DNA from: Litsea cubeba
Taxonomy: Eukaryota; Streptophyta; Magnoliopsida; Laurales; Lauraceae
Assembly (NCBI GenBank): GCA_012931725.1
Contig: WHSA01000067.1
Location: 159,620 to 223,619, forward strand
Direction of reading: 5' to 3'
Length of the DNA stretch: 64,000 nt
A program made the position numbers and the translations under genes. The notes below the pieces were generated by a model. That model was not told where the DNA came from and did not search any database. It worked only from the letters and a program-made list of their open reading frames with translations. Positions within the stretch are counted from its first letter, which is position 1. Each line of letters opens with the position of its first letter. Positions 1 to 10,876 of the stretch are shown here, in pieces.

Positions 1-37
1 TATAATTTTTGGAAGTTGAGAAGCTACGTTTGTTACT

Positions 38-3000
38 ATGCAGACGAACGAAAATCAGCCCGCTGATGCTCCGAAAGTTCTCCTATATAACCAACAATAC
101 CATATATTAGAAGGAATTCGTGCTGGAGAGGTATGAGCATTTCTACAGTGGTTGTCTTTCATAATTGATAGTTATATATCTTCTTCTTGTTTACATTTGG
201 TGTATGATTCCTAACTGGCCTTGTAAGGATTAATATGTGCAGGAGTTCGGTCGCCTCAGGTGCATTCCAACAAACCCGGACGCAGAAATATGGGGGCTTA
301 CAAAAAAACAAAAGGAGTACGTGAGGGCGACAGGTCTCCATCATTTGGCAGATATAAGCCGTATAGTTATAGATCACGTGTTAATAACGGCATTGGTAGA
401 GAGGTGGCGGCCTGAAATGAACACTTTCCATTTTCCATCCGGTGAAGCAACTGTTACGTTGGAAGACGTAGCTTATATATACGGGCTGCCCATTGATGGA
501 GACCGAGTAACAAGCCGAACTTTTTCAGGGAGGCTAGTGTAATCTATATGTCAAGAGTTGCTCGGTATTACTCCTCAAAAGAAGGTTGATTACGTCGGTC
601 AGACAATGAAATCTAAGTGGTTAGAAAACAATTTCAAGGCTGAAGAACTGGAGAAGAAGAAGAAAAAAAAATACAAGTAATATGAGATTCAGGCTACACG
701 AGCCTACCTATTCTTCTTGGTATCTGGTCAACTTGTTTATCAAACATCTGGAGCTCGCGGACCTGCTTATGTTCTTGAATTGTTTAAAGATTTTAAGCCT
801 TACGCATGGGGACCGGCTTGTCTTGCGAATCTTTATAGGATGTTGGCAAACGCTACTCGATGGAATCGGGAGAATATAGATGTAGGAGAGGAAGGGAAGA
901 AGGAACAAGGAGAGGATGAAGGACACCAACTTCGGACACCCACTGGGCCTCTTCAGTTGTTACAGGTGATTGTTCCCGCTTTTAATAGTTGTTTTCCCAA
1001 TTCTGCGTATTAATTCAGCGGTATATAACGTTTATTCATTCTTTGTAATGGTGCCGCTCTAGGCCTATACTAGGATGTCAATTGGGCGGTGTCCTAAACC
1101 GGCAGATAGCTGGAAGAAGGACATACAGTTCCCATTGTTTAAGACCTGGTAGAAGAGGCTTGATGAACACCCAGCTCATGCAACAGTGAAAGAAGTGAGA
1201 AAACAATTGAACAATCTGAAGACTGATGGGGTAATGGATTGAACTATTTCGAAATCCTGATGTTTTGTAGTTTTTTTAACATACTACATTGTTTGTACAA
1301 ACTTGTTATTCATGAATGACTCATGTTGTATGCAGTTCAATTGGAGACCCTATCATGGTTACGGGAAAAAGCATGAAGAAAATGTACGGAAAGTTGATCG
1401 TGCTCTATTCTCGTCGTCCACCGTCCTTGTCTATTATTGGATCGTGGAACGACACAATACGTGGCGTGTTATGAAACAGTTTGGCTTCAAACAGTTAGTG
1501 CCACCGCCATTCAATATGTCATTCGTCAGACGAGAACGAACATGGTACGTTGTTGTTGATTAGAGCATGCAGGTGGACGAGGAGGTAGAGTCATTATGGA
1601 ATGCTAGGACATAACTGGTTTTAAAAGGGGGATAAGTGTAAGGAGAAAGTCCAATCAGAGGAGTATTTGTCGTGGCATGGTGAAAACTCTCTATTGTATA
1701 TTGGGAGGTCAGCTCAGATGGAGCATGCAAATAAAGGCCAGCCAGAGGAGATCGTCAAATCAGCTAATCTCACCATCCCACAGAAGCATGTATGGCTCAA
1801 AATTATGCATTTAAGTTACTGCATGAAATAATGTATTACGTAATATTTTATGTGATTTTAACATTTGCTTCGCTTGTCGGCATTGGTAAATAACTTTTGG
1901 TGTGTTTTTTCGTTTTCTGGCAGAGGAGCTGGTGGGTCGTTTAGAGCGATCTTGTGATCGAGCGGAGCGCCGGAAAGTGTCTATTAATAAGCTCACCGCA
2001 TCAATACGAAAAAAATTATCAAAGTTTAAGGTTGCCTTTGGAACAAACTTTGATGACTTCTCAATGGGTGGGTGCAGCAGCTCGCAGTCCGACGACGAAG
2101 ATATGAAGAAGAAAATTACAATAACATTTAAGCATCGGAAAAGAGCTGCTGTTAAGAGTCCGGGAAAAAAGAAAAGTAGCAAGAGGACTACCGCACCAGT
2201 ATACGAGCCCAATATACAGTTCGCATTGGAGGGTTCTGGTAGTAGGCCTCTGTCTCCCGCCCTATCCCCAAATTTTGAAGTCCTAAGTACCCCCCATGTC
2301 AGTAGAACGTTGTTCACCTCTCCAGTCCCAGTCTCAAGCGAGTCCCCTTTGGTCGTTTTAACCCAATTCGCTTTCGCTACACTCGATTCACTTGTATGGA
2401 AGATCAAACGGCTCCCGCGTATGCGGAAAGTACCATTAAAGTTTGAAGATTACGATCATTCTATAGTTCAAAGCATTTACGTGTTTTCTGATCTTGATAA
2501 GTTTTTTCTCAATGGATTCAAAGAATACTACGAGGAGAGGTAAGAAAACTAATCTCAAGAACCTTTTTTATGTGGATTAACCACCTGTGTATTTAATGGG
2601 ATTAATGATGGTTCATTACAGGAAGGATGAGTTGGATAGTATCTGCACAATGATCCCAAGCTTAGACCTGAAAAGAGTGCTTGATGATGGAACATGGATG
2701 GACACTAATGTCATGTACTACTATTTTGAAATTTTGAGGGATGAATGTGATTCATGTTTCATTGCTGTGTAAGTATTAACTGATTGAAACTGACTGCATA
2801 CTAGTAATGTCAAACTGTAGGCTCTGATTGAACTAATTTTTTGTGAACGGATGCAGAGTTGGTGGTCGGATGGTTCTGATTCTGCTATCGAAGCTGTGTT
2901 TGGGAATCATGGACATAGGGTGATGGACGCAAGGGAAGCATGCACTCTGATTTTTGTAATCCATCACAGATCACATTTCACCTTGTTGGTCGGATATGTC

Positions 3001-3462
3001 GACCAGAGACGATGGGAGTTCTACAATAGCATGGCTGGTGATCGTCGATCGGTAAAACATGCATCGAAATTTGTATGTTACCTCTCCTTACCCATTGATA
3101 TATTTGTGTTCTGATACGTTACACTCTTCTATCCCACATATATGAATTTCTGACTTAAACTAAGAGTGAGCTGTGAATGACTATCGCAGGTGGCATGGTT
3201 GAATGAAAGGTACAGCGATTTCGGATGGTCGGATCCGTATCTATGGAGTTGGCTCATAAAGACAGACATCCCTCATCAGAAAAATAGAAATGATTGTGGA
3301 ATCTTTGCATTCACGGAACACTGTGTGCACCGCTGTAACATCAATTTCACTCAAGAAGATATCCCATACTTTCGCAGCAAAATTGTCGTAGAGATATTCA
3401 AGCGGAGCTGGACTTTGAATGCCAACAGACTGGGCTTGACTGACTTGAGTGATTTCAACTGA
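38..3462 (+). pseudogene. Plant mobile domain + Ulp1 protease gene of the MULE, degenerate
   Basis: Exon 1 runs 38-130 (ATG at 38) and splices in phase 0 across 131-242 to an exon starting at 243. Exons to about 1563 encode a plant mobile domain (PMD): the segments WGLTKKQ, LPIDGDRV, AWGPACLANLYRML and VMKQFGFKQ are typical of the family. A charged linker follows (about 1920-2540), then a C48/Ulp1 cysteine protease domain (about 2590-3462). In-frame stops break the PMD: TAA at 540-542, TAA near 678, and TAG in a TGG-like context near 1150. The reading frame is the same on both sides of the first two stops, so these are nonsense changes and not introns. PMD proteins take part in silencing and meristem functions in plants and occur widely in transposons. 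This copy is probably a non-functional transposon passenger. Intron borders after 1000 are approximate. Confidence 0.75.
2590..3462 (+). pseudogene. Ulp1 (C48) cysteine protease domain of the MULE passenger gene
   Basis: The catalytic His lies in HFTLLVGYVD (His codon 2974-2976). The oxyanion Gln is in PHQKN (3277-3279) and the nucleophile Cys in NDCGIF (Cys codon 3295-3297). In most Ulp1 proteases the position about 17 residues after the His is an Asp in a YDS motif; here it is FYNSM, so the Asp is replaced by Asn. Introns interrupt the domain near 2772-2855 and 3075-3189, the latter ending in gcag before VAWLNERY. The C-terminus ends with TGA at 3460-3462. The family removes SUMO or related modifiers. 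Activity of this copy is doubtful because the same gene has upstream stops. Confidence 0.75.
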
Positions 3463-3831
3463 TGACAGTTGTCTATTGTGAGGGGATGTAAATATAATAT
3501 AACTGATTGTCATTACAGTGGAGAAGTGTATATTTCCTATTGTTTTGTTTCTCTTTCCTCGGAGGATGCATGTCCGGACTTTTTCGGAGATTTTAATACT
3601 ACTGTCCATGTTTATGTATGATGGATGTCTGTATCTGATGCAAATGTTGAACAACTATATTTCAGTAAATTGCCTTTTGTGCATATTCATTCTATAGCTT
3701 TTACTAAGAATTCAATGGAGAATGTTTTGTTTGATTTACAGCTTTCATGAATGGATTCACAGTTTTATAAGTTGTGTACAATTTCCTAAACTTTGGTAGT
3801 ATGTATGATGTCGATAACAATAACCTAAACA

Positions 3832-4780
3832 TGTCGATATAGACAAGTCTTACTTGTCGCTATCGACTAGTTTCATCAGTGCACTATTGTAAGTATGCAA
3901 GTGTTTCATACTGTATAGGTTGTCGATATAGACAACCCTTAGTTGTCGATATTGACTAGTTTCATCAGTGAACTGATTTAATAGTTGTAACCTATAAAAA
4001 TGCTGCAAGTGTAAAAGTTGTCGATACCGACAACTATAAGTTGTCGCTATCGACTAGTTTCATCAGTGCACTGATTTAATAGTTGTAACTGCTTATTGTG
4101 CTGCAAGTGTAAAAGTTGTCGATACCGACAACTCAAAGTTGTCGCTATCGACTAGTTTCATCAGTGCACTGATTTAATAGTTGTAACTGCTTATTGTGCT
4201 GCAACTGTAAAAGTTGTCGATACCGACAACTATAAGTTGTTGCTATCGACTAGTTTCATCAGTGCACTTTCTCAATAGTTGTAACTGCTTATTGTACTGC
4301 AACTGTAAAAGTTTTCGATACCGACAACTATAAGTTGTCGCTATCGACTAGTTTCATCAGTGCACTGATTTAATAGTTGTAACTGCTTATTGTGCTGCAA
4401 GTGTAAAAGTTGTCGATATCGACAACTCTAAGTTGTCGCTGTCGACTAGTTTCATCAGTGCACTAATTTAATAGTTGTAACTGCTTATTATGCTGCAACT
4501 GTAAAAGTTGTCGATACCGACAACTATAAGTTGTCGCTATCGACTAGTTTCATCAGTGCACTGATTTAATAGTTGTAACTGCTTATTGTGCTGCAACTGT
4601 AAAAGTTGTCAATACCGACAACTCAAAGTTGTCGGTATCGACTAGTTTCATTAGTGCACTGATTTAATAGTTGTAACTGCTTATTGTGCTACAACTGTAA
4701 AAGTTGTCGGTATCGACTAGTTTCATCAGTGCACTGATTTAATAGTTGTAACTGCTTATTGTGATGCAAGTGTAAAAATA
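3832..4780. repeat. 98-bp minisatellite with a palindromic core, about 10 copies
   Basis: Units begin at 4016, 4114, 4212, 4310, 4408, 4506, 4604 and 4702, exactly 98 bp apart. Two more diverged units lie at about 3832 and 3919. Each unit opens with a perfect inverted repeat, AGTTGTCG-ATAC-CGACAACT, and continues with GTTGTCGCTATCGACTAG and TTCATCAGTGCACTG. The last unit lacks its first half. The array sits just downstream of the Ulp1 gene, inside the MULE. There is no coding potential. Confidence 0.95.
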
Positions 4781-4956
4781 ATGCGTAAGAAAAAAAAATT
4801 GTGAACTGCAGAAAACATTGATCATTTATATTTATATTCAAAAAGTTCTGATCACCATTCACATACTAACATTCATTACATAACCAGTAGTTACAACAGA
4901 ATAGATAAAATGTGAACCCATTTACATCAGCAGCCATACAAAAAACAACATTAGTG

Positions 4957-5480
4957 ATTTCAAGCCTGGAACAACTATGTACATCACCAACTATACAAAA
5001 TAATTACTTCTCCTTCAGCCCTACATGGAACCCAAGAACATAAGTAAATGCTACCCAAAAAAGAACACTGCACTTTTCAAGCCTGGCACAACCATATACA
5101 TCACCAACTATACAAAATAATTACTTCTCCTTCAGCCCTACGTGGAACCCAAGCACATAAGCAAATGCTACCAAAAAAACAATACTGCACTTTTCAAGCC
5201 TGGCACAACATGTACATCACCAACTATACAAAATAATTACTTCTCCTTCAGCCCTACATGGAACCCAAGCACATAAGCAAATGCTACCCAAAAAACAACA
5301 CTGCACTTTTCAAGCCTGGCACGACCGGTTGAACATAAGCAGCCATACACAAAAACCTCCGCAGTGCACTGTTCAAGCATGTTACAGAACCAATAACATT
5401 ACCAACTATACAAAAAATGACTACAGACTTCAATCCTACATGGAACCCATTTACATCAGTAGCCATACAAAAACATCACT
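4957..5480. repeat. 117-bp tandem repeat between the two MULE genes
   Basis: The phrase ctatacaaaataattac recurs at 4991, 5108 and 5224 (117 and 116 bp apart). A more diverged copy lies near 5406 after an insertion. The unit contains CTTTTCAAGCCTGGCAC and CAGCCCTACATGGAACCC. It lies at the convergent 3' ends of the Ulp1 and transposase genes. Short open frames here are repeat artefacts. Confidence 0.85.
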
Positions 5481-5487
5481 GCACTTT

Positions 5488-6165
5488 TCAAGCATGTAAC
5501 AACCCATTTACATCACGTGGTGGATTGCGATAACCTCCACGGTTATGCCCCCTCTCCTTACAATTGGAGCACGTAACCACCCTTCGTTGGCGGCCACGAT
5601 CTTCGGTCTGTTTCCTATTTTTTTCTTTTTTTTTTACGCCTTGGTTGCTTAGTTGCAAGTGGTGGAAGAATTCTTTCTTGAATTGTGCCTTCCCATTTCT
5701 TCTTGTCTCGTGTAGCATGCAGAACTTCACTATATGTTGTATGATAAACGCTTGACAGATACCAATGCTCGCAAAATGCATAAGGATCGTAGTTCCTTAC
5801 CTTCATTGATGCCAGTGCATGACAGCATGGGATGCCCATAATCTCCCATTTACGACATGTACAAGTTCTGCATTCGAGATCGACTACGTCCACGTATTCA
5901 GCGGACTGAACTTGAAATTTAACGAGACCAGCAACACGAACATGAACCCTACGGGCTTCCTCCATTTCTTGGCCCAAGATTTTTTCTGCATATGGAGTTA
6001 AACGAGTGGTTACACTCTCTGACTGACTATGGCGCTTTTGATAGAACTCCATTAACTTGCCACGTATCTCCTCGACCTGTTTAACAATGGGCAGTACCCT
6101 TGTGTCCTTTAACAGAATGTTCGTGCACTCAGCCGCATTACTAGTTAGCATGTCATACCGACATC
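5488..6165 (-). pseudogene. MULE transposase, C-terminal part (after the Copia insertion)
   Basis: This is the 3' portion of the transposase gene, read leftward from 6165. It begins in the conserved MLTSNAAE segment and continues to a SWIM zinc finger (CTCRKWEIMGIPCCHA, a CxCxnCxH pattern). A basic tail follows, then a zinc-knuckle-like motif CSNCKERGHNRGGY. The frame changes around 5612-5635, at a poly-T tract on the + strand, separating the SWIM part from the knuckle part. In the knuckle the last Cys of the usual CCHC pattern is Tyr. The 5' partner lies on the far side of the Copia element at 13,647-15,568. The SWIM finger is normal for MuDR transposases. This copy is dead. Confidence 0.85.
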
Positions 6166-7348
6166 TGTTGGAATTTGAGATGACTTGAGAAGTCTTTTGA
6201 TGAATTGAAGAAGTTAGCATCTCAAGTATTGTTTTGAGTTGGAATTCTTGTCAACACATTGTCACAAATATGATGTTAATAGGCTAATGTTGATAGAGCT
6301 GAAAAGAAGAATCAGAAGTGAAACAGTCAGGAATTCAGAATTCCTGAAGCAGAGCACGCGGTCGACCGGGCTCTTCATGCGGTCGACCGAGCAAGAAGAA
6401 ACCTGCAGAAAACAGTTTTTGGTAGCTCCCAGTTATTTTCGTGACACAGTGTGTCTTCGGTCGACCGGGACATCAGGATGTCGACCGAGCTCGAAAATTG
6501 TCTATTTCCAGATAGTGTATGATGTCGACCGAGCACAGTATGATGTCGACCGAGCACGGGAACCAGAGTTGCGCAGAATTAGAAGTTTTGCACGAAAATT
6601 CAGCACTCTTATCTAATTTGTTTGGGACTCTTTCTAAACGAATTGTAGCCCGTTTTGAATACAATTAAGGGTTATTAAAACCTATATAAAGGCATGCTTG
6701 GGTCGTTCATAAACACACCAAGAAAAGATACCAGAAGAGAAGAGAAAAGAGAGAAGAGAAGAGAGAAGAGTGTGCTGTGTGCTGGTGCTGTTGCTGTGTG
6801 CTGTTGTGCTACATCTTTCTACAGCAATTGTGGACGAGATTATGCTCTAGAAGATGATGATTCGTCCATAAGTTAAGTGTCTCTCTTTTATGCTTTAGAT
6901 TTCAATTTGTAAGGGATTGAGAGAGAGAGAATTGTAGAGGGGAAGGGCTGTAGACAGAGTTGATCTTATATTCTGTTTTTACATCAAGTTGGTGCTTGGT
7001 GTTTGGGGTTTGGTGATCCTATCTGTTGGTGCAGATAAATTGTAAAGGGAGTCGGTGCTTCCTAGATAGTTGGTGCTATCTGAAACTCAAGGGAGTAGGT
7101 GCTTCCTAGATAGTTGGTGCTATCTGAAACTAAGGGTTGGTGCTCTTTGTCGTTGGTGCGACTAAATAAGATTCAGATCTGTCCCGGATTGGTGTTCGGA
7201 CAGTCTTTGAACCGTGGACGTAGCCTTTTGGTGAACCACGTTAAATCTGGTGTCATTGTGTGATTTGACTTGTTTTGTTGTTGAATTGGACCTGTTTTTA
7301 GAAATCACTGATTCACCCCCCCCCTCTCAGTGATCGTGGTATCCAACA
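6166..7348 (+). repeat. Copia 5' LTR (1183 bp)
   Basis: The LTR starts TGTTGGAATTTGAG and ends GTATCCAACA. A TATATAAA box lies at 6683-6690, which puts the RNA start near 6715. Upstream of it, six copies of the palindromic octamer GTCGACCG occur between about 6358 and 6560. After the start there is a purine-rich GAGAA run, then a 44-bp repeat (GGTGCTTCCTAGATAG at 7054 and 7098). It ends in nine C before TCTCAGTGATCG. It differs from the 3' LTR at four positions that I could find (for example AAATATG against AAACGTG). Confidence 0.95.
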
Positions 7349-7349
7349 A

Positions 7350-7362
7350 TTGGTATCAGAGC
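7350..7362 (+). other. Primer-binding site for initiator tRNA-Met
   Basis: TTGGTATCAGAGC lies immediately 3' of the 5' LTR. It is the usual plant Copia primer site, complementary to the 3' end of tRNA-iMet. Confidence 0.9.
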
Positions 7363-7414
7363 GAGGTTCCCTTGATCAGTTTAAAACGCTAAGGGTGATC
7401 TCTTGTCAAATCAC

Positions 7415-10400
7415 ATGGCAGTCAATACAGGGAATATGAAAGCACCTCTGTTTGATGGTTCTAATTACTCTTTCTGGAAGATTAGGATGCAAGCCTTCAT
7501 CAAATCTCTTGGCTATGATGTTTGGGAGGCTGTCAGAGCCGGTTACAATGCTGCCACCGTACCCAATGATACAGCATCGAAGAAGTTGGCAGACAACGAC
7601 TCCAAGGCGCAGAATGCACTCTTTAGTGGCCTTGTGGACAGCGAGCTTGTCAAAGTAATTGCATGCAAAACAGCCAAGGAAATTTGGGACAAGTTGCAAA
7701 GCATACATGAAGGTGATGAGAAGATTAAAGAAGCCAAATTGCAAACCCATCGCTCTCAATTTGAATCTCTTCGCATGGAGGAAAGCGAGAATGTTGACTC
7801 ATATTTGCAACGAGTGAATGAAGTCACGAATGACATTCGTGGACTAGGGGAGGAGATTAAAGAGCCGGTCATCGTCAAAAAGGTTCTAAGATCTCTTCTT
7901 CCCCGGTTTGATTCAAAAGTCTCAGCCATTGAAGAAGCCAAAGATCTGAATGCATTTTCCATGGATGAATTACATGGTTCTCTAACTGCCTATGAGATGC
8001 GCATAGGAAAAACGTCTTCATCTGATAAAGAAGCGGCCTTCAAAGTTCAGAAAAAGGCAAAAGAGACTGCTGGTCATGATGTTGATTCTGATGATGATGA
8101 GCTTGAGGCTCAATTTATTAGAAAGTTGAAGAAAGGAAGCATTGGCAAGTACAAAGGGAAGCTACCCTTTAAATGCTTCAATTGTGGAGGTATTGGTCAC
8201 TTTGCTGCGAAGTGTCCGCTAAAAGAAGACAATGATAATGACTCTTATGCTGAAAAGAGTAAAGGAAATAGAAATTTCAGAAAAAGGGGCAAAGCTAAAA
8301 ACTTTCTATGTCAACAAGATGACAGCACGTCTGAAACTTCAGACGATGATGAATCAACCGAAGCTCTCTTCATGGTCACTGTTGAAGAAGAAGAAGAGCA
8401 AGATCCAGAAGAGGATGAGGAGGCTGAAGTCAATCTTGAAGAGGAACTCATAGCCGCACTTGAGGAGCTTAGCATGGAACGCAAATCAAGTAAGAAAAAT
8501 CTGAAACTTCTCCATGAATCTGAAAGTTCCATTATTGCTTTGAAAACTCAAGTAGAAGAATATAAAAGAATGGTAGAAGTCCTTGAAAACCAAATAAGTA
8601 TCAAAAAGGAAGAGGCTATGAAACTTGAAACTGAGATCGCTAGAGCAAAGGCTGAAAATTTGAAAAATAGCAAGAAACTCAAAGCGCTCCAAGCGATTGA
8701 AGGGACTATGAAACTCAATGAACTACTGAAAGTTCAAAGACCAGCCCACTTCAGATTTGGTCTAGGATTTGAGAAAGGTGAATCCTCTAAGATTGCACCT
8801 CCTAAAAGGAAAGAGCTTGTGAAGCAAGTCACTGCACCTTCTAACTCTATGAAGCCCACTCAACCTAGAAAGGAGTCCATTCCTGTTAGAAAGGTAATGA
8901 AGACTAACCAGCCACAAAGAAGATACAAATTCTATGGTTATTGCTTTCATTGTAATATGTTTGGACATAAAAGAGCTGATTGCAAATTCTATGTAAGAAA
9001 CAGCCCATTTGTGACTAGGAATCCTTTTTCAATCCTAAGTAGCCACAAAATTGAGTGCTATATGTGTCATAATTATGGACACTTGGCTAGGGATTGTAGG
9101 TTGCCTATAGCTAACCAATTTCAGGTTGAAAAGAAACCCAAGTTAGTTAAGGCATGGAGGGCAAAGAAAAGTGCAGAAAGTCCCAAAGAATCTCTCATTG
9201 TGCAAATGGCATTCAATGCACAAAAGAAGACAGCACCATGGGTCCTTGATAGTGGTTGTTCAAGCCATATGACTGGTGATAAAGAGAAATTCATCAAATT
9301 ACAGCACTATGAAGGCGGTTCAGTGAAGTTTGGCAACAATGATGGTGCCAAAATCTGCGGAAAAGGTGTTATTCAGCTTATGGCAAACAAGATCAGATCT
9401 AAAGAAGTCTTATATGTGTCTGGATTGAGACACAACCTGCTTAGTGTGAGCCAGATCTGTGACAAGGGTCACGAAGTTATCTTCACAAAGAATGGGTTTG
9501 CCATCAAGAAGAGTAGCAACGGCAAAACAGTGGCAACTGGATCAAGAACTGCTGGAAATCTCTATACATTGTCAGATGGAGCTGAAAAGACCTGCTTGAT
9601 GAGTCGGACAGAGGAAAGTTGGTTGTGGCACAAACGCCTTGGGCATCTAAGCTTTGATAACATGTCAAAGATTTGCAATTCAAAGGCTGTAAGAGGCATG
9701 TCTAAAGTTGAAAAGCCTTCCAATCCCATTTGCGACTCTTGCCAAAAGGGAAAGCAAACGAGGGTTATGTTCAAGTCAAAGGAGTATCATTCCAAGAAAC
9801 CTCTTGAGCTAGTGCACACTGATCTCTGTGGACCGATGCGAACTCAAAGCACCAATGGAGATAAGTATTTCATGTTATGCATTGATGATTATACTCGTAT
9901 GACATGGGTATTGTTTCTTAAGCATAAGCATCAAGCACTTGATCGTTTTAAAGTGTTTAAAGCACAGGTTGAAAATCAATTGGAAAAACGTATCAAGATC
10001 TTAAGGTCTGATCGTGGAGGCGAGTTCACATCTGAAGAGTTCACTAAATATTGTGAACATCATGGCATTCAAAGACAATACTCAGCCCCTAGAACTCCAC
10101 AGCAAAATGGAGTTGTGGAACGGAAGAATCGCACCGTACAAGAGATGGCTCGTACGATGCTAAGTGAAAGCAAGATGGCTGACAAGTATTGGAAAGAGGC
10201 AATTCATACGGCTGTATACATTCAAAATCGATGCTTGATCAGGCCACATGAAGTCAAAACTCCCTATGAGCTATGGTTTGGAAGAAAAGCAACAGTCAAG
10301 CACTTCAAAGTCTTCGGCAGCAAGTGTTACATCAAGCGGCTCGAACAAAATCCGGGCAAATTTGAAGAAAGAGCTGACGAAGGTATATTTCTGGGTTACT

Positions 10401-10876
10401 CCTCTACTAGCAAGGCATATAGGTGTCTTAACAAAAGAACCAGAAAAATCATAGAAAGTGCTGATGTGAGAATAGATGAGAATATTGAACCAAAGAATGC
10501 AACTCATAATGACAGTCCCGTTTATGAGGACTCGAGTGAGATTGATGATGAGATGGCTGAATCTAATGATTCTGAGAAATCAAAGGATGTCTCAGAAGAT
10601 ACTACACCTAAGAAGCACAGCACTTGGGTAGAGCAACACCCTAAGGATCAAATCATTGGAGATCCTAAGGCAGGCGTTCAAACTAGACAAAGTGTAGTTA
10701 GCAATTACTCACTAGTGTCCACCATTGAACCCAAGACTGTGGCTGAAGCCAGTCTCGATGATAGCTGGTTGAAATCTATGCATGAGGAGTTGGAGCAAAT
10801 TGAGAAGAACTCCACATGGGAACTTGTTCCTCGACCTACTAATAAGAATGTTATTGGTACTTTCGGAATAAGCTGA
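7415..10876 (+). CDS. Copia Gag-protease-integrase polyprotein, first frame (ends at frameshift)
   Basis: I chose the ATG at 7415; upstream codons in frame are not ATG. Gag opens with the Copia UBN2-like segment (FDGSNYSFWKIRMQAF). A CCHC knuckle (CFNCGGIGHFAAKC) starts at about residue 254. An acidic and coiled-coil section follows, then two further knuckles (CFHCNMFGHKRADC and CYMCHNYGHLARDC). The aspartic protease motif DSGCSSHM is at about residue 612. The GAG-pre-integrase motif WLWHKRLGHL follows. The integrase core has HTDLCGP near residue 801, RSDRGGEF, and the PQQNGVVERKNR segment with the catalytic Glu. The frame enters the start of the RT region and stops at TGA 10,874-10,876. About ten bases appear to be missing near 10,865, which shifts the rest of RT into another frame. 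Confidence 0.93.
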   Translation: MAVNTGNMKAPLFDGSNYSFWKIRMQAFIKSLGYDVWEAVRAGYNAATVPNDTASKKLADNDSKAQNALFSGLVDSELVKVIACKTAKEIWDKLQSIHEGDEKIKEAKLQTHRSQFESLRMEESENVDSYLQRVNEVTNDIRGLGEEIKEPVIVKKVLRSLLPRFDSKVSAIEEAKDLNAFSMDELHGSLTAYEMRIGKTSSSDKEAAFKVQKKAKETAGHDVDSDDDELEAQFIRKLKKGSIGKYKGKLPFKCFNCGGIGHFAAKCPLKEDNDNDSYAEKSKGNRNFRKRGKAKNFLCQQDDSTSETSDDDESTEALFMVTVEEEEEQDPEEDEEAEVNLEEELIAALEELSMERKSSKKNLKLLHESESSIIALKTQVEEYKRMVEVLENQISIKKEEAMKLETEIARAKAENLKNSKKLKALQAIEGTMKLNELLKVQRPAHFRFGLGFEKGESSKIAPPKRKELVKQVTAPSNSMKPTQPRKESIPVRKVMKTNQPQRRYKFYGYCFHCNMFGHKRADCKFYVRNSPFVTRNPFSILSSHKIECYMCHNYGHLARDCRLPIANQFQVEKKPKLVKAWRAKKSAESPKESLIVQMAFNAQKKTAPWVLDSGCSSHMTGDKEKFIKLQHYEGGSVKFGNNDGAKICGKGVIQLMANKIRSKEVLYVSGLRHNLLSVSQICDKGHEVIFTKNGFAIKKSSNGKTVATGSRTAGNLYTLSDGAEKTCLMSRTEESWLWHKRLGHLSFDNMSKICNSKAVRGMSKVEKPSNPICDSCQKGKQTRVMFKSKEYHSKKPLELVHTDLCGPMRTQSTNGDKYFMLCIDDYTRMTWVLFLKHKHQALDRFKVFKAQVENQLEKRIKILRSDRGGEFTSEEFTKYCEHHGIQRQYSAPRTPQQNGVVERKNRTVQEMARTMLSESKMADKYWKEAIHTAVYIQNRCLIRPHEVKTPYELWFGRKATVKHFKVFGSKCYIKRLEQNPGKFEERADEGIFLGYSSTSKAYRCLNKRTRKIIESADVRIDENIEPKNATHNDSPVYEDSSEIDDEMAESNDSEKSKDVSEDTTPKKHSTWVEQHPKDQIIGDPKAGVQTRQSVVSNYSLVSTIEPKTVAEASLDDSWLKSMHEELEQIEKNSTWELVPRPTNKNVIGTFGIS

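Noticed and set aside
3832..4780. Possible CRISPR array (regular repeats)
   Set aside because: The repeats are contiguous 98-bp units with no unique spacers, in a plant genome. This is a minisatellite.
5048..5499. Small open frames beginning MLPKK
   Set aside because: They repeat because the 117-bp tandem unit is read in successive copies.
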